Source: Trema orientale (Eukaryota > Streptophyta > Magnoliopsida > Rosales > Cannabaceae). From it: a stretch of 64,000 bases of DNA. The stretch is from NCBI GenBank assembly GCA_002914845.1, contig JXTC01000044.1, positions 571,420 to 635,419 of the forward strand, read 5' to 3'. The notes under the pieces were generated by a model. The model worked only from the letters and a program-made list of their open reading frames with translations, was not told where the DNA came from and ran no database searches. The position numbers and the translations under genes were made by a program. Below are positions 42,917 through 56,898 of the stretch, in pieces; position 1 is the first letter of the stretch, and each line of letters opens with the position of its first letter.

Positions 42917-43355
42917 TTACATCGGTTCGATGAGATACTTGATAATAAGTTCATTAGGAATAATACAAGACGAAGAAGATCTAAAAGAAGATATCAGAAC
43001 TAAATCAAAGATACAAAACTAGTTTTGATTGCGGTTGACTTCAACTGAATAACAACATCGGGGGAAACATATCTGGAGAATCGAACGAGCATTAAACACA
43101 AACCTCTTGTTTTTGCATTTGCATACATTGGCTTCAGTTTTAGTGTTTACTTCATACATGGTTTGAAGGGGGTTTTGTGTTTTCTACTTATTCGATTCTC
43201 CAGATATTTTCCCCTTATGTTGTTGTTCAGTTTTAGTCAACAGCAATCAAAACTAGATTTCTATCTTTGATCTAAATCTGATATCTTCTTTCAATTCTTC
43301 TTCCTTTTTTTTTCTCAGTAAACTTTTTATCATTTATCTCATCGAACTGGTGTAA
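42917..43355. mobile_element. Foldback element with about 170-bp inverted arms
   Basis: The left arm has GGTTCGATGAGATA, AGAAGATATCAGA, ATCAAAGATA, CTAGTTTTGATTGC and ATATCTGGAGAATCGAA. The right arm, read inverted from 43,355, has CAGTTCGATGAGATA, AGAAGATATCAGA, ATCAAAGATA, CTAGTTTTGATTGC and ATATCTGGAGAATCGAA in the same order. The loop is about 100 bp (43,093-43,193). TTACA(T/C)C lies at both ends. It has no protein-coding frame. A transcript would fold into a long imperfect hairpin. Confidence 0.75.
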
Positions 43356-43649
43356 TACAGTTTGAAAATCAATTGGCACAGCTCTACTATGAGAAATGAG
43401 AAAACAGAAGAGTTACTTTCATCATTCACTATATTTAAGCTTTCTTTAACATCAAAATCCAACTCTGGAGAAGAGAAGTAAAATGAGAGAGAGAGAAAAG
43501 AGAAATTATCTTGAAAGAAACACAACCACCAAAACTGCAAGCATACAAGAGCTTTACAAAAGATATGGACAAGAACAGGATTGTTTATGCACTCAGATGT
43601 CGTGCTCCGAAGCTTTTGCACCACTGCAGTGACCCTCAGGGCTGTCAGA

Positions 43650-46600
43650 CTATAGAGGATAAGAATATCCCCGAAGATGTTTAGAGTCCACACCCGACTC
43701 ACGCACCAGTGCAATTCGTCCGGTTCGTGCCACCTGGAAGAGGCGCAAATGTCATAAGAAAAGGATGCAAGTTGTGGTACATTTTTAAGGCATAGTGAAA
43801 CCAGGATAAAGATCAGAGTACGCATCTTTAAAAACTGCGACCAACAACTTAATGAAGCACTCAAAAAGTAATCAAGGAGTAAAAATGCATCTATCATGGC
43901 TGATATAGCATTTGGAACGACATTAAGGCTGTCTAGACTTGCCATGTGCATCTTAACCTAAGTAACATATTCTCGCATCTGAATATTGCTATTGCAAGAC
44001 AAACCTCACAGATGCCGTAGGGCTCTAACAGTCTTTGTAGCGCAACCATCTTGTCTAAATCTCCCGTAAGCTGAAAAATAGTTGAAAAGTAACGAGTCAC
44101 AAAAGTTCATTTTGGATGAATATCAAAAGCCCACATATGATATAAATTCAATTCAAATCATACAAGAGTAAATTCACCTCAAGGGTTACTGTATGGTCTG
44201 AAACATCAACAGCTTTAGCCCTGAATATGTTAGCAATGTCAAGGACATCTCTCCGAGCAACAGCATTAACAGCCACCTTTATCAACACTAACTCCCTCTC
44301 AGCAAATGGCAAGTGGGTAAGATCGCGGACCTGGAGGACATTTGCCAACTAATCAGATAACTGGTGGCCACTACTAAACACAAAGGTTCAAACTATAAAA
44401 TTTAATACGACATTCAAATTTAGGATTACATTGTGTCCAATATAATAATCTAAAAAAACAGCAATAATCAAGACACGAAAGGAAAAACAGTTTGAAAGAT
44501 GGCAACAGTACATAAGTTTGGAACTCGGACAGTAAACCACGAGTTGTATAATTGTTGATGTAAGAGAAAAACCTACTACAAAGAAAGAGTGATCTGAAAA
44601 CCAAAGTGGTGTCCTTTCTCCTAGCTTTCACCCATCACTTAGAAATTAATAATAGCGTTGAAAGACAATGTAATTTGATATATGGTTAAAGGTTAAAACC
44701 CAGGAAAAAAATAGTTAAGAACTAAATTCACATATAAGGAATGCGGAACAAATATATAGACAACGTAGGCATTCAAACAGCAAGGAGTTAAACCAATATA
44801 TTACTCATACAAACTAACGCATATAGTTATTTGTCTACTCAGCTTATATCAATTGATGCACTCTTTTGAACAGTTAAGTATTCTTACCTCATGAAGATCG
44901 ACTAGCTTATAAAGCTGCTGCACTAACTTGGCAATTGATTCATCTGTACCAGGAACAACAGTTGTAATTCGAGAGAGGCCCTCAGTTTCTGCATGGCCAA
45001 CAGCTAAACTCTGATAAAAAGAAATATGCATAATTGACTAAGTGTCTAAGCCTTGGAAAGAACGAATTAGAGCAAAGGGAAGAACCATTACTAGACACAT
45101 ACAGAACTAACAAATTACCTGAATGTTATAGCCCCTTCGAGCAAAAACCCCCGTAACAATGTAAAGGACTCCAGGAACATCATTGACAAGCATGGACAGA
45201 GTATGTGATCGAAAACCACTTGTCTGATAAAAAAATAAGCAAGAAAAAGACCATTTTAAAAAATAAAATCACGAGAAATATCAAAGAATGACCAACCATC
45301 ATGGTAAAAGTTTCGTGACCAATTGCCTATGTGGATTACATAATCAGTGTTGAATTCCAATGTTTATTGATTTGTGTTGTCAAAGTTTTCTTCTTTCTTT
45401 CTTTTTTTTCTTTTTTTTTTTTTTTTTTTTTGAAATTTTTGTGTCGTTCAAATTATCCAAACAAAACTAAACCAAATCCTAAAATTTAATTCAGAAAGTT
45501 TAGAATTTAGCCCCTTCTACTAGATCGATTTTACCCCATCATTCCTCTCATTATGATCAAATCCCCTGACAGTAATGATATTAAATAACAGATTGTCACT
45601 GCGTATAAAATAACCTTAACAAGACGGCACCTTAAGGAAAATAAATTCACAGCTCAATTCTGGTGTTAATGATTCTTACATCTTCATCATTGAGAACACC
45701 CCAGTGAGCATCAAGAACTTGATTGAACGTAGAAACATCAGATGGCTCCACGGGATAAACATCACCCTTTATAATCAAATACATAGATATGAGAAAATAA
45801 ATCTACCGGGAAAGAGGAAGTGAAAAATAAACAAAATAAAAAACAAAAAATATATATATATATATATATCATATTGACTATTAACTGCTACTGCATACCC
45901 CAAGAGACCCGTCAGATTCACTACCAGCTGATCTGCTTTCAACCTCCGCAAGAGCATCAACCGGTGTCGTTCCTTCAAGATCTGGATACGAAGCTGCTGA
46001 ATATCGCCAAAATGGAGCAGATGCGCCCAACTTTTCCCTCCTCAAGGCGATCTAGTAGTGGAACAGTTTCAAGCATCAAGTTCATTTTTCACAAAGACAG
46101 CTACTAAAACACATTATTGAGAATAAAAACAACGTAATAAAACGTTTTATGCTCCCCAACCTTTCCAGTTCTGGCAATTTCTTCGATTCCAAACTTGCTC
46201 AAATTTCTTTGCAGAGCAACCATCTTTCCTGGATCTCCCGTCACCTGGGGATCAATCGATTACACTAACCATAAAGTGAAACCCACTTAACACGGCTTTT
46301 ATTTCATCATGAGTTGTGACAAATTATCTCAGCTCACGATATCTCATTTCAAAGACAACCAAATTGGGAAAATTATAGCACACGAGTACTACAACAAACA
46401 AACGTGTCCTATATACGTCCTTACCATAAAATCGACGTATAGGTCCTATATGTTTCATCATTACCTCAATGGTTAGAGAGTGTTCCGAGATATCCACAAC
46501 TTTTGCTCTAAAAGTGTCCACTAACCACATGATCTGAAAATGAAAACCCAAAAAAAAAAGAAAAAAAAAAAAGAAGGGCGACCCATTTCAAAATCAATCA

Positions 46601-47371
46601 CTAGGAACAATTTAACAGTCAAAATTGCAAAGTGGTACCTCGGCGCGGTACGACGGTTGAGCATTAACTTTAATAAGCATAAGTTCACGTTCCACCTGAG
46701 GGTCGTTAGAGATATCGTCAACCTGGCCATCCACATCCATCCATTGTAAGATCACATTATTTTTTTTTCCCCAAAAGAAAAAAAAAAAAAAAAAAAAGGA
46801 GGCATTTGACAAAGAAGCACGCGGCAGGACCTTCAAGACATTGACAAGCTTGTTGAGTTGGTCAATGACTTGTTGCAAGACGGTTTGAGTGCCAGAGACA
46901 ACAATAGTGAAGAGGGCCTTGTCTATGTTGAGACCAACTGCTAAAGACTCGATGTTGTACCCTCTCCGCGCAAACACTCCCGCAATCCTGTTAATCATTC
47001 CACTTTCGTCCCCAACAAACACCGAAATCGTATGCCTTCTCACCCTGCAAAAATACCCATTCATCGATTATTCAGATTAGATTAATACATATATATATGT
47101 AATATATGTAATATAGGATAGGATATGCCTACTTTGATCGGGTAGTGGTGGAAGTGGAGATGGAAGGAGGAGAACCATTAGCGGGTAAAGCGGAATCGGC
47201 GATCTTGGGGTCTATGCTTCTTGCACACAACACCAGTTTGCGGCGGTCATAGCCATGGAATTTCGAGACAGAGAAGGCCAAGCTTTTAGGATCTGATGAT
47301 GATGATGATGATGATGATGAAGAGGGTTTGAGACTGTGAAAAGATGAAGGCTGAGCTGAAATGGCGGCCAT
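43650..47371 (-). CDS. Acetolactate synthase (acetohydroxyacid synthase) regulatory small subunit
   Basis: Plastid regulatory subunit that activates the catalytic subunit of the first step of branched-chain amino acid synthesis and confers Val/Leu/Ile feedback. Exons: 47133-47371, 46831-47044, 46639-46722, 46465-46533, 46161-46244, 45899-46051, 45680-45766, 45119-45223, 44888-45010, 44178-44330, 44005-44070, 43650-43733, giving 486 aa. Residues 1 to about 75 form a Ser-rich transit peptide. Two IlvH-like repeats follow: repeat 1 from about residue 81 ([41 protein letters not shown]) and repeat 2 from about 313 ([47 protein letters not shown]). The doubling is typical of plants. It ends [20 protein letters not shown] 47371 (MAAISAQPS) is preferred over in-frame ATG 47425. 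Arabidopsis AIP1 and AIP3/VAT1 are the equivalents. Confidence 0.95.
47297..47322. repeat. Coding (ATG/TCA)n microsatellite in the ALS small-subunit transit peptide
   Basis: A run of GAT/ATG units on plus reads as consecutive Ser codons (TCA) on the coding strand, giving a poly-Ser tract in the predicted transit peptide. Length changes in multiples of three would be tolerated there. Confidence 0.85.
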
Positions 47372-47827
47372 GACGAAACCTGACACGGAGGAAATGATTT
47401 GTCCTCCCTTTTCCGGGCAAACCAACTGGTCTCTCTTCTCCCTATTTTAATTTTTTTATTTTGCTCTATTTGTAAATTATTATCCGCATTGGGCCTTTTA
47501 TCAATGTATCTAATTTCTTCTATTTTATGTTTTCTGCCGGGCCTCCGTTTTTTTTTTTTTTCTTTTTTTCTTTTTGAATTTCCATTCCCAATCCCAACAC
47601 ATTAGTTTGGATTTTAGAATTTTATTTATTTTTTTAAAAGAAAGTTTAGACTTTTTTTTTTTTTGTTGGTGACAATTAGGGATAAGAATTTGAACTTAAT
47701 ACCTCAATATTGAATATGAGTGTGGTTATCATCACCCTAAGCCTACGACCACATTTATATATACTTTTTTATGTGTAGATTTTGTATTTTAATGATTATC
47801 TTTTTAACTGTAGGTTGTCATTATTTA
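47372..47827. other. ALS small-subunit upstream region and intergenic DNA
   Basis: Minus-strand promoter and leader should lie in the left 200 bp. The remainder has poly-T runs (47,549-47,570 and 47,652-47,663) and no gene-like frame. Confidence 0.5.
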
Positions 47828-48275
47828 ATTAAGCTCGTGAACTTTCTGATTTGTAGCAATTTGGTCCTTGAACTGTCTAAATTGTAACTTGCTATTAAAC
47901 TTTTTTACCAAAAATATACGTGGTGGCATCTAAAAATGTATTTGAAAGTAATTTAGGAATTTTAAGCATAAAAATGAACAATCACAGAAAATATTTCTCT
48001 AAATTTGCAACTCCAAGAAATCTTAAAAAATGTAAAGAATACATCTTTCATTCTCTTGAAATCTTTTTGTTCAGTTTATTTTCCTTTAAATACTATTTCA
48101 GATGCCACAATATACTCCTTATATGTATTTTTGGTCAGAACTTTAACAGCAGGTTGCAATTAGACAGTCATGGATCAAATTGTAACAAATTAGAAAGTTA
48201 AGGTGCTTAATTACTATAATTAAAACTTTGAAAACCAAATTGTCACAAGTTAGATAGTTCATGAATCGTTTGTGC
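47828..48275. mobile_element. Inverted-repeat element with TTTGGTCC-type arms, about 450 bp
   Basis: The left arm reads GTGAACTTTCTGATTTGTAG, CAATTTGGTCCTTGAACTG and TCTAAATTGTAAC. The right arm, read inverted, gives ATGAACTATCTAACTTGTGA, CAATTTGGTTTTC, then AACTTTCTAATTTGTTACAA and TTTGATCCATGACTGTCTAA. The second set in the right arm suggests an internal duplication. The frame at 47,920-48,201 inside it is not protein-like. Confidence 0.55.
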
Positions 48276-49309
48276 TATAAACCTTTTTTTTCCCCTCATT
48301 TTCATTTTCATTGTAATTGAACTTTGAATGTTAATTTCTAAGTAAAATTCTCAAATTCTTAAAGATCAGGAAATTAGAGTGTTTGATTAATGGTGAAAAA
48401 TTGAACTAATTATAAATCATCTACAGAAGTAAGACTTTTCGTTTAATGAAAAAATAGAATTCTAAAATTACCCTCAACTCGACATTGGTTGAAAATTTTT
48501 TACCATGTTAAAAAAGGCAAAAGTAAATGAGGCTGCATCGGGAAAGCGACAGACCATATTTGGCTAGGTCAAAAAGTAAGTTTTTGAGTAGGATTAAAAA
48601 TTTTTAATTGCTGATCAAAACGGTCAGGATTGATAGTTACACAAGTTCGGTCATGGTCAAAATTTTTTGACCCTAGTCGAACATATCTCGACCGAATCAA
48701 GTCGACGATAGTGGTAGGGTGATACAGGTTATGGTGGTGGCAGAAGCACGAGTTTTGTTACAGAAGAAAGTATTATAAGATTGTTAGGGAATATGTCATC
48801 TAAGTAATTTTAGATACATAACATGACAATGAGGATTAGTTTTGAAAATAATATATGAGGTTTTTTTTTTCAATCATTAGAACTTAATAGTCCAAACTAG
48901 GTATAAATATTTGTTAATTAATTAATAAAAGTTTTTCTTGAGAGAGAAAAAGGAAGGAAAAGAAAAATGCCAAGTTGTATTTAAGAAAATTTTAATTTCA
49001 CATCACTATTTTGACCAAAAAAAATAAAGAAAGAAAGAAAGATACTTTTTTTCTTTTTGAAAATTTGAGGGCAAATTTTCATTTTTACAAGAAGGAAGGG
49101 TTAAAAGTGATATTTAACCTTGGGATAAATTCAAAAAATACCATAAGGGGAGTTATTTGGATACACTTTTATTTTGTATTTTATTTTTTTAATGAAAATA
49201 GTGGCTTCTCAAATAACTTTTACTTTTGAGAAGATCTTCACATTTCATTAAAAAAAAATATCGAAAAAAAAACGTAAAAGCATTTCTTATTTTATTTTGT
49301 TGGGTTTCT
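48276..49309. other. Intergenic, no gene seen
   Basis: AT-rich DNA. 48,530-48,760 is less AT-rich (GGTCAAAAAGTAAG, CGGTCAGGATTGATAG) but carries no recognisable frame. A GAAA-rich low-complexity stretch lies near 49,018-49,043. Confidence 0.5.
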
Positions 49310-49690
49310 AATACTTTTACCTATAAAAACTAAAAAACTTGCAACAATATGGAGGTTAGTTTTTTTCCTAATTCCTATATGGTTTTTATTAGAAATATAT
49401 TACATTTTAAAATTTTTTTTAGAAAAATATCATTTTTAAAATGGTTACTAATTATCAGTTTTTGAAAATTGGTTACCAGTTAATAATAATAAATACATAA
49501 TCAGTTACCAATTATAAATATGTTTGCTTACTAGTTATTAGTTATTGGTTATTAGTTACTTTAAAAAATGATATTTTCCTAAATGTTTTTTAAAAATCAT
49601 ATTTCTAATAAAAAACATACCGGATCTAAAAAATAAAGTCCAACGTATTTTTCTAATTTTTTTTTTCTAAAAATGTATAATTTTCACTAT
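49310..49690. mobile_element. Palindromic MITE-like element
   Basis: TGGTTTTTATTAGAAATAT (about 49,381) pairs with ATATTTCTAATAAAAAACAT (about 49,599). The series AGAAAAATATCATTTTTAAAA and GGTTACTAATTA is mirrored by AGTTACTTTAAAAAATGATA and TTAGTTATTGG. The arms are about 80-100 bp and AT-rich; the ends are not exactly definable. Confidence 0.5.
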
Positions 49691-49756
49691 TCTATTTACT
49701 AATTATTACTAAGGCTTAGTACAAAAATGCCCACTTTTGGGAGTAGCTTTATTTAG

Positions 49757-50030
49757 AGAAAATGACATGGGTAAGACTAACTTGGGCCAAGAAGACTTTT
49801 TTGTGCATTTTTTTTTTAAAATGACATTTTTAGGAGTGTTAAGAACGTCTTGACTATAGGTCAAGAACTTTTTGACCATTAAAAAATAATTATTTAAGAC
49901 TTTTTTATAGTCAAGATGCTTTTGACCATAGATAAAGACGTCCTTGACACTCCTAAAAATGTCATTTTTTTTAAAAATGCATAAAAAGGTTTTCTTGGAC
50001 CAAATTAGTCCTAGCCATGTCCTTTTCCCC
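49757..50030. mobile_element. Near-palindromic MITE, about 274 bp
   Basis: The left arm is GAAAATGACATGGGTAAGAC, CTTGGGCCAAGAAGAC, TGTGCATTTT and AATGACATTTTTAGGAGTGT. The right arm read inverted is AAAAGGACATGGCTAGGACTA, TTTGGTCCAAGAAAAC, TATGCATTTTT and AATGACATTTTTAGGAGTGT. The central part repeats GTCTTGACTATAGGTCAA / TTATAGTCAAGA motifs. TTATTTA lies just outside on both sides (49,749-49,755 and 50,034-50,040), a plausible target duplication. Confidence 0.65.
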
Positions 50031-50175
50031 CTTATTTATTTTGTTGGGCCTCCATTCTGATCTACTTTTTATTTTATTTATATATTTCCTTTTTATGAGG
50101 TTTTCAGCCAGCTCCGAATAGAAAATTAGGTTGGAAATGGCATTGGGCATTTTACGATGGATTCTTAGCTTAGAT

Positions 50176-50572
50176 TAGGGATGTTAATTTTCCTCATAAT
50201 ATCAGGTCGGCCTGCTCCTAATCGGTTGATTTTGGGTGCTATCGGGATGGAGATTAGAAACCAGACCAGGGGGGACGGGGACAAGGGAAGGAATCCTCGC
50301 TAAGTATGCTTATCTATTTTAATTAATATATTTTTAATAACTGATAATACATATAGTAAAGTGTACAACTAATAAAATATGAAAAATTGCACGTATAATA
50401 TAATTATATTATGGTATTTTGGGGTAGAATTATAAACTTGTTAGTGGATACAAGTAAAGTAATTTTTTTTCCTTTTCTTTTTTACTTCGTTATCTAGCGG
50501 GTTTGCCGCTGGGGAACCTAACTCCGATGAGAATTTTGGGACAAGGACTCTTTCATTTTGAAGATATCCCTA
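50176..50572. mobile_element. hAT-type non-autonomous element, 397 bp
   Basis: The ends are TAGGGATGTTAATTTTCC and, inverted, TAGGGATATCTTCAAAATG; TAGGGATG is the Ac-like hAT terminus. The flanks are GCTTAGAT (50168-50175) and ACTTAGAT (50573-50580), 7 of 8 identical. The subterminal regions are GGGG/CGGG-rich and the centre AT-rich. No coding capacity. Confidence 0.8.
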
Positions 50573-50899
50573 ACTTAGATTGAAGTGAAGTGAAGAGTAG
50601 AGTAGACCTTTTCATTTTGTTAGCCCCTTTCATTTGCTTGTGTTGGTTGATTTTAATCACAAATCACTCGCTTTTCTGAGTTTGATAATATGAATTGTCA
50701 ATTGTGATCATTTTGGTTAATTAGACTATTATTGGTTATTTTTTTAAATAAAAGATTATTGGATAATTTTATCGCTTTCAATAACAGAATGAGCATTTTA
50801 TGTTAAATGAGCATTTTATGTTACTTATATGCTTTGATATGAGTTATTCCTTGCTACAACTAGTAATACGTAGCGAAGGAAAAAAAAAAAAAAAAAAAA

Positions 50900-52160
50900 G
50901 AGAAAAATCTTGAGTTACTTGACCATAGCCCGAACAGCATTCCTGAAATCTTAATGAGGGCTGAGAAGCCTGGGTATGAGAAACCAAACTGAAATCTTAA
51001 CGACATCTTTCTATAAAACTTATTATTTCCGTACTTTGAATCATGGATACATAATAATACATTCATTCTTTTTCCCCCTTTTTAAGTGTCAAATAGTGGA
51101 ATATAGAATTGGTCATAGACTCATAGGAGCGAAAATAGAAAAACTAAAAGGAACCAACTAATACCATACTAGTTTTACTTGTATAAGCATCGTCAAAATG
51201 GGCGGGCATTTGGCTCGGCCCGCGGCGCGTTATTGTGGCCCGCGGGTCAGCCTAGTCTAGTCCGCATTATACGGACCCGAGCTCGACCCGGTTCTAGATT
51301 AGGACTAGATTATGCTATATATCTAGGCCCGTCGGGATCGGATCGGGCCGGCCCGCCAATCTAGCCCGCATGGACCGGTCCTGTCTGGCTCGCCAAAAAT
51401 AAAATTTTTTATTTTTTTTTTAAAATTTTTTAAATAAATTTATACAAACTTTTTCTAATACTTATAAATATACATTCCCTCACTCTTTTTTTTTCACACT
51501 TTCAAATTTTAATCTAATTCTAAATAATTTTTCAATACTTAAACTTTTTTTATCAACTATTCTACTTATATAATTTTAGCTTATTTAATTATTTTCAAAT
51601 TTTTATCAATAGGAAAAAAAACATAACATATTATTGAACTTTTCATAAATTTTATTTTAAATTTCTAATATTTTTAACTAATTATACAAATAATAACATC
51701 ATTTTTTTAGATTTTTAAAATTGTGCCAAAAAAGGCCGGCCCGTTTTGGTCTATTCCGGGCCCAACCCGGCCCGCTTAGGAGCCTAACAGGCTTACGGGC
51801 CGAGTTAGACTACATTTAAGATTCCGGGCCGGGCTGCTTTCTTAGACGGGCCGGCTCGGCCCGTTTTTCCTCCAAGCCTGCTTTGGGCCGACCGGGCCGG
51901 GCCCGCCCATTTTGACACCTCTAAGTCACCTTACGATTCTCAAGTCCCGAAGACAGAGACTTACGATTTTGGATTCAATGAATTTGTGATAAGGTCCCGA
52001 AGGCAGAACTTATGATTTTGGATTCAATGGCTTTGTGGAGAGTTCGTGCGGCTTCGTCGTCGATCTTCGTCATTTAATTGAGCCACCCCTCTGCTTTCAC
52101 TTCCCACTACAACACGACCTTCTGACGCAGTCTAACTACAGGTTCTCCTCATAGTGCAGC
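50900..52160 (+). pseudogene. Nuclear mitochondrial L2 gene, 5' relic copy B
   Basis: It shares upstream sequence with copy A (see 40,437-40,663) and the exon-like block CCACCCCTCTGCTTTCACTT with TCCCACTACAACACGACC, against CGCCCCTCTGCTTTCAATTT and CCCACTTCAACAACGCTGCC in copy A. At 52,027 an ATG opens MALWRVRAASSSIF, which looks like the start of plant mitochondrial L2 precursors; the frame stops soon after (TAA at 52,074). A 48-bp stretch (TCCCGAAG(A/G)CAGA...GATTTTGGATTCAATG) is tandemly duplicated just before it (51,945-52,029). A hAT-like element interrupts the flank. Nothing of the ribosomal core is found downstream. Confidence 0.55.
51184..51923. mobile_element. hAT-like non-autonomous element rich in GGGCC, about 740 bp
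   Basis: The right end, inverted, begins TAGAGGTGTCAAAATGGGC and the left end has GTCAAAATGGGCGGGC after a degraded TAAGCATC. Both subterminal regions are full of GGCCCG/CGGGCC motifs around an AT-rich centre, like the smaller element at 26.5 kb. An 8-bp target duplication is not visible. Comparison with the related empty site near 40,650-40,660 (ACTTGTATATTATCACCTT) supports the insertion point. Confidence 0.65.
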
Positions 52161-53469
52161 ATGATGTAGCTCATCCCCACTTTCAGTAACTTCATGATGA
52201 AAGCTCTTATGTGGAATATCCAGGATATAGCAAGATCCCTCTCCCCCTCTCTCTATCTGCCTCTGCCTCCTGGGAGATGAATTTTATTTTGGTTCAACGA
52301 AATGGGATATAGGGGAGTATTTGAGATTTGAAGAGGTATGCTACGTAATTTTATATATTTATTTACATTTTCTCCCCTTATACGTGATTTATGGTACTTG
52401 TTAAATCCCAAACTCATTAACATAGAAATTAGGTGAAAGGATACGACCAATAAAAAGTTCCAACTCCCTGGATTATTTTAAAGCTTAAAGCCTAAACCAA
52501 AACCAGTCCAAACCAATCAAATACGGATGATTTTTTACTTTTCAAATCCAAGATGGATTCAATCCCTAAAACCTGACAGTAAATCGAAATCATCACAACT
52601 TTCAATAGTTTTTTCCTACAAGAAACTCCGCACAGTTTCTGAAAGAATTAAATCAAAAGAAGACTGTGACTTCCATTTTATCAAATCAAATAGTTTTTTC
52701 GAGGAAAAAATAAAAATTAAATAAATAAATAAAAAGTGAGCACATACCACTTCCCTTCCCTCATGATAACCAATTAATCTCTTTACGAGCTTCGTATTAA
52801 GAACAACAAAAAGAATCGAGTAATTTCGTACACAAATTAAGTCGTCTGATTAACCACACTGTAAACGTTAATTACCTATATTAACCAATCAGAAACTGTT
52901 AAAAAATTAGTAAAAACATTTCAGGCCTATTAGGACTACGCGAATTTATATTTATAAACTAAAGTGAAATTTCTACAAACCGACGAGAGTTAATCCTAGG
53001 AAATATAACAAGAGAACCAAACGGTTAAACAAGTAAGCTAAACCCTTCTATCACTCTAAACAATTTTCTTTCTGGAGGTTATAAATAAAAACGGCAAAAG
53101 CCATTAAAACAGCGAGGAGGATCAAAGGACATCATCAAACTCAACCTAAACTATTGGAATACGGAGGAAAAAGAAACGTGATTAAAAACAAATGTTCATG
53201 GAAAATTATTGGAATCAAAACCACCAGAAACCAAAAAGCTGCATCACAAGGTAAAAAAACATAAAACCAAACAAGTAAAATAATATTTAGAGCAAAAATT
53301 ACTTCCAGTAAACAGACTAGTCAAATCTTTTTCTAATCTGATAATGCAAAACAAATCCTTCAAAGTTTTCTATCGGGTGCTCATAACATGTCCTAGACAG
53401 AACGAACGGTACCAACTAAAACCGTTTGACTCATATAAAGATAAGGGGAAAAAAGCAATTAACACACTA
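52161..53469. other. Intergenic; RPS8 3' untranslated region at the right end
   Basis: No gene-like frame. It includes a CT-rich stretch (52,240-52,270) and AT-rich DNA. The last 100-300 bp before 53470 should be the eS8 3' UTR. Confidence 0.5.
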
Positions 53470-55813
<2,344 letters not shown>

Positions 55814-55833
55814 GGTTGCAGATGGAACTGTGG

Positions 55834-55920
55834 TCAGACCACCAAGTCTGCCTCGCCTTCTTCTTCTTCTTCTTCTTCACCACTTCGGCTTCGGCTACCA
55901 TCTAAAGCCCCTCCTCTCAT
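55834..55920 (-). promoter_or_regulatory. Upstream open reading frame in the RPS8 leader region
   Basis: ATG at 55920 opens a 28-codon frame (MRGGALDGSRSRSG, seven Glu, then GEADLVV) that stops before the RPS8 ATG. A second upstream ATG at 55901 is out of frame with RPS8 and overlaps its start. Both matter only if transcription starts upstream of them; the transcription start is not known. Confidence 0.4.
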
Positions 55921-55934
55921 TCGTATTAAAAGAT

Positions 55935-55996
55935 GAAACCCTAGCCTAACACTGGTGGAGATATGTGGGCCTGGATTGGGCCATCTAACCCGGCCC
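55935..55996 (-). promoter_or_regulatory. Telo-box plus three site II motifs of the RPS8 promoter
   Basis: AAACCCTAG (telo-box) at 55935-55943, TGGGCC at 55965-55970 and 55976-55981, and GGCCCA at 55991-55996. Site II (TGGGCY) with a telo-box is the known signature of plant translation-machinery promoters, bound by TCP-class and Pur-alpha-like factors. Position (120-185 bp upstream of the ATG) fits. Confidence 0.8.
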
Positions 55997-56898
55997 AATC
56001 CATAAATAAGAGCTTCGGCTTCTTAGCCGAATAGCTGAACTTCAGGTCATTATTTCAAAATCGCCATTTTTCAAACACTATTAAAAAAATAGCCAACTTT
56101 AACAAACAAATGCCAAAATAAATCAGTTTTATAAGAAATATATCATATACTAGAAAAATTGATATTGATATAACAAAAGTCTTTTTTTTTAGTATTTATA
56201 ACAAAAGTCCTTTTTTTATATCAAATTAAAAAATAGTTGTCTTTTACACCTATTTAATAAACGATGGTTTTATCGTTTTATTTTAATAAATAACCTTTTT
56301 TAGTTGATCTATTTTTTAAAAAAATAATAATAATAAATTTTATACAAAATTAATTAATTTTTTACAAAATAAATCAATATATTTTAATCTATTAACCATA
56401 ACCATTTTTCAAATAATTTGCAAAATTTGGCATTTTTAACAGTGCATTAAAAACGGTCATTTTGCTATAGTGATTTAAAATTCCGCTATTTGGCTAAAAA
56501 TCCCTTTTTATTTTAATTTAGTTTTATGGTAATTATTAGAGTGTGTCCTTTTTTGATACTTTGTTTTAATAAATGTCTATTTTTCTCTTTTTATAGCTAA
56601 ATGACCGAGTATATATACTTTTTACACTTCGTATATTTGCTTATATACTAACTTTAGTTTACATATGGATTATATTAGTTTTTATACTATAGCTAAATCA
56701 TATTCTGCACTTGGTATATATACTACTATATTAGTCATTTTATTATAACATTTAAAAAATAGACTTTTACTTAAAATTAGCCCACCTCAATAAAATGATT
56801 GTCAGTAAATAAAAGCTATTATAGGTTTTATAGCAAAATGATTTTACACTTTGTTTTAATAAAAAAAAATTAAAACAAAGTGTTAAAAAGGACAAATA
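55997..56898. other. Intergenic, mostly degenerate repeat
   Basis: AT-rich. Blocks such as AAAATCGCCATTTTTCAAAC (56,069) and CATTTTGCTATAGTGATTTA (56,457) recall inverted-repeat elements whose ends speak of GCTATTTGGC. The run TTTTTACACTTCGTATATTT (56,621) resembles sequence at the right edge of the window (63,950-64,000). No gene-like frame. Confidence 0.45.
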
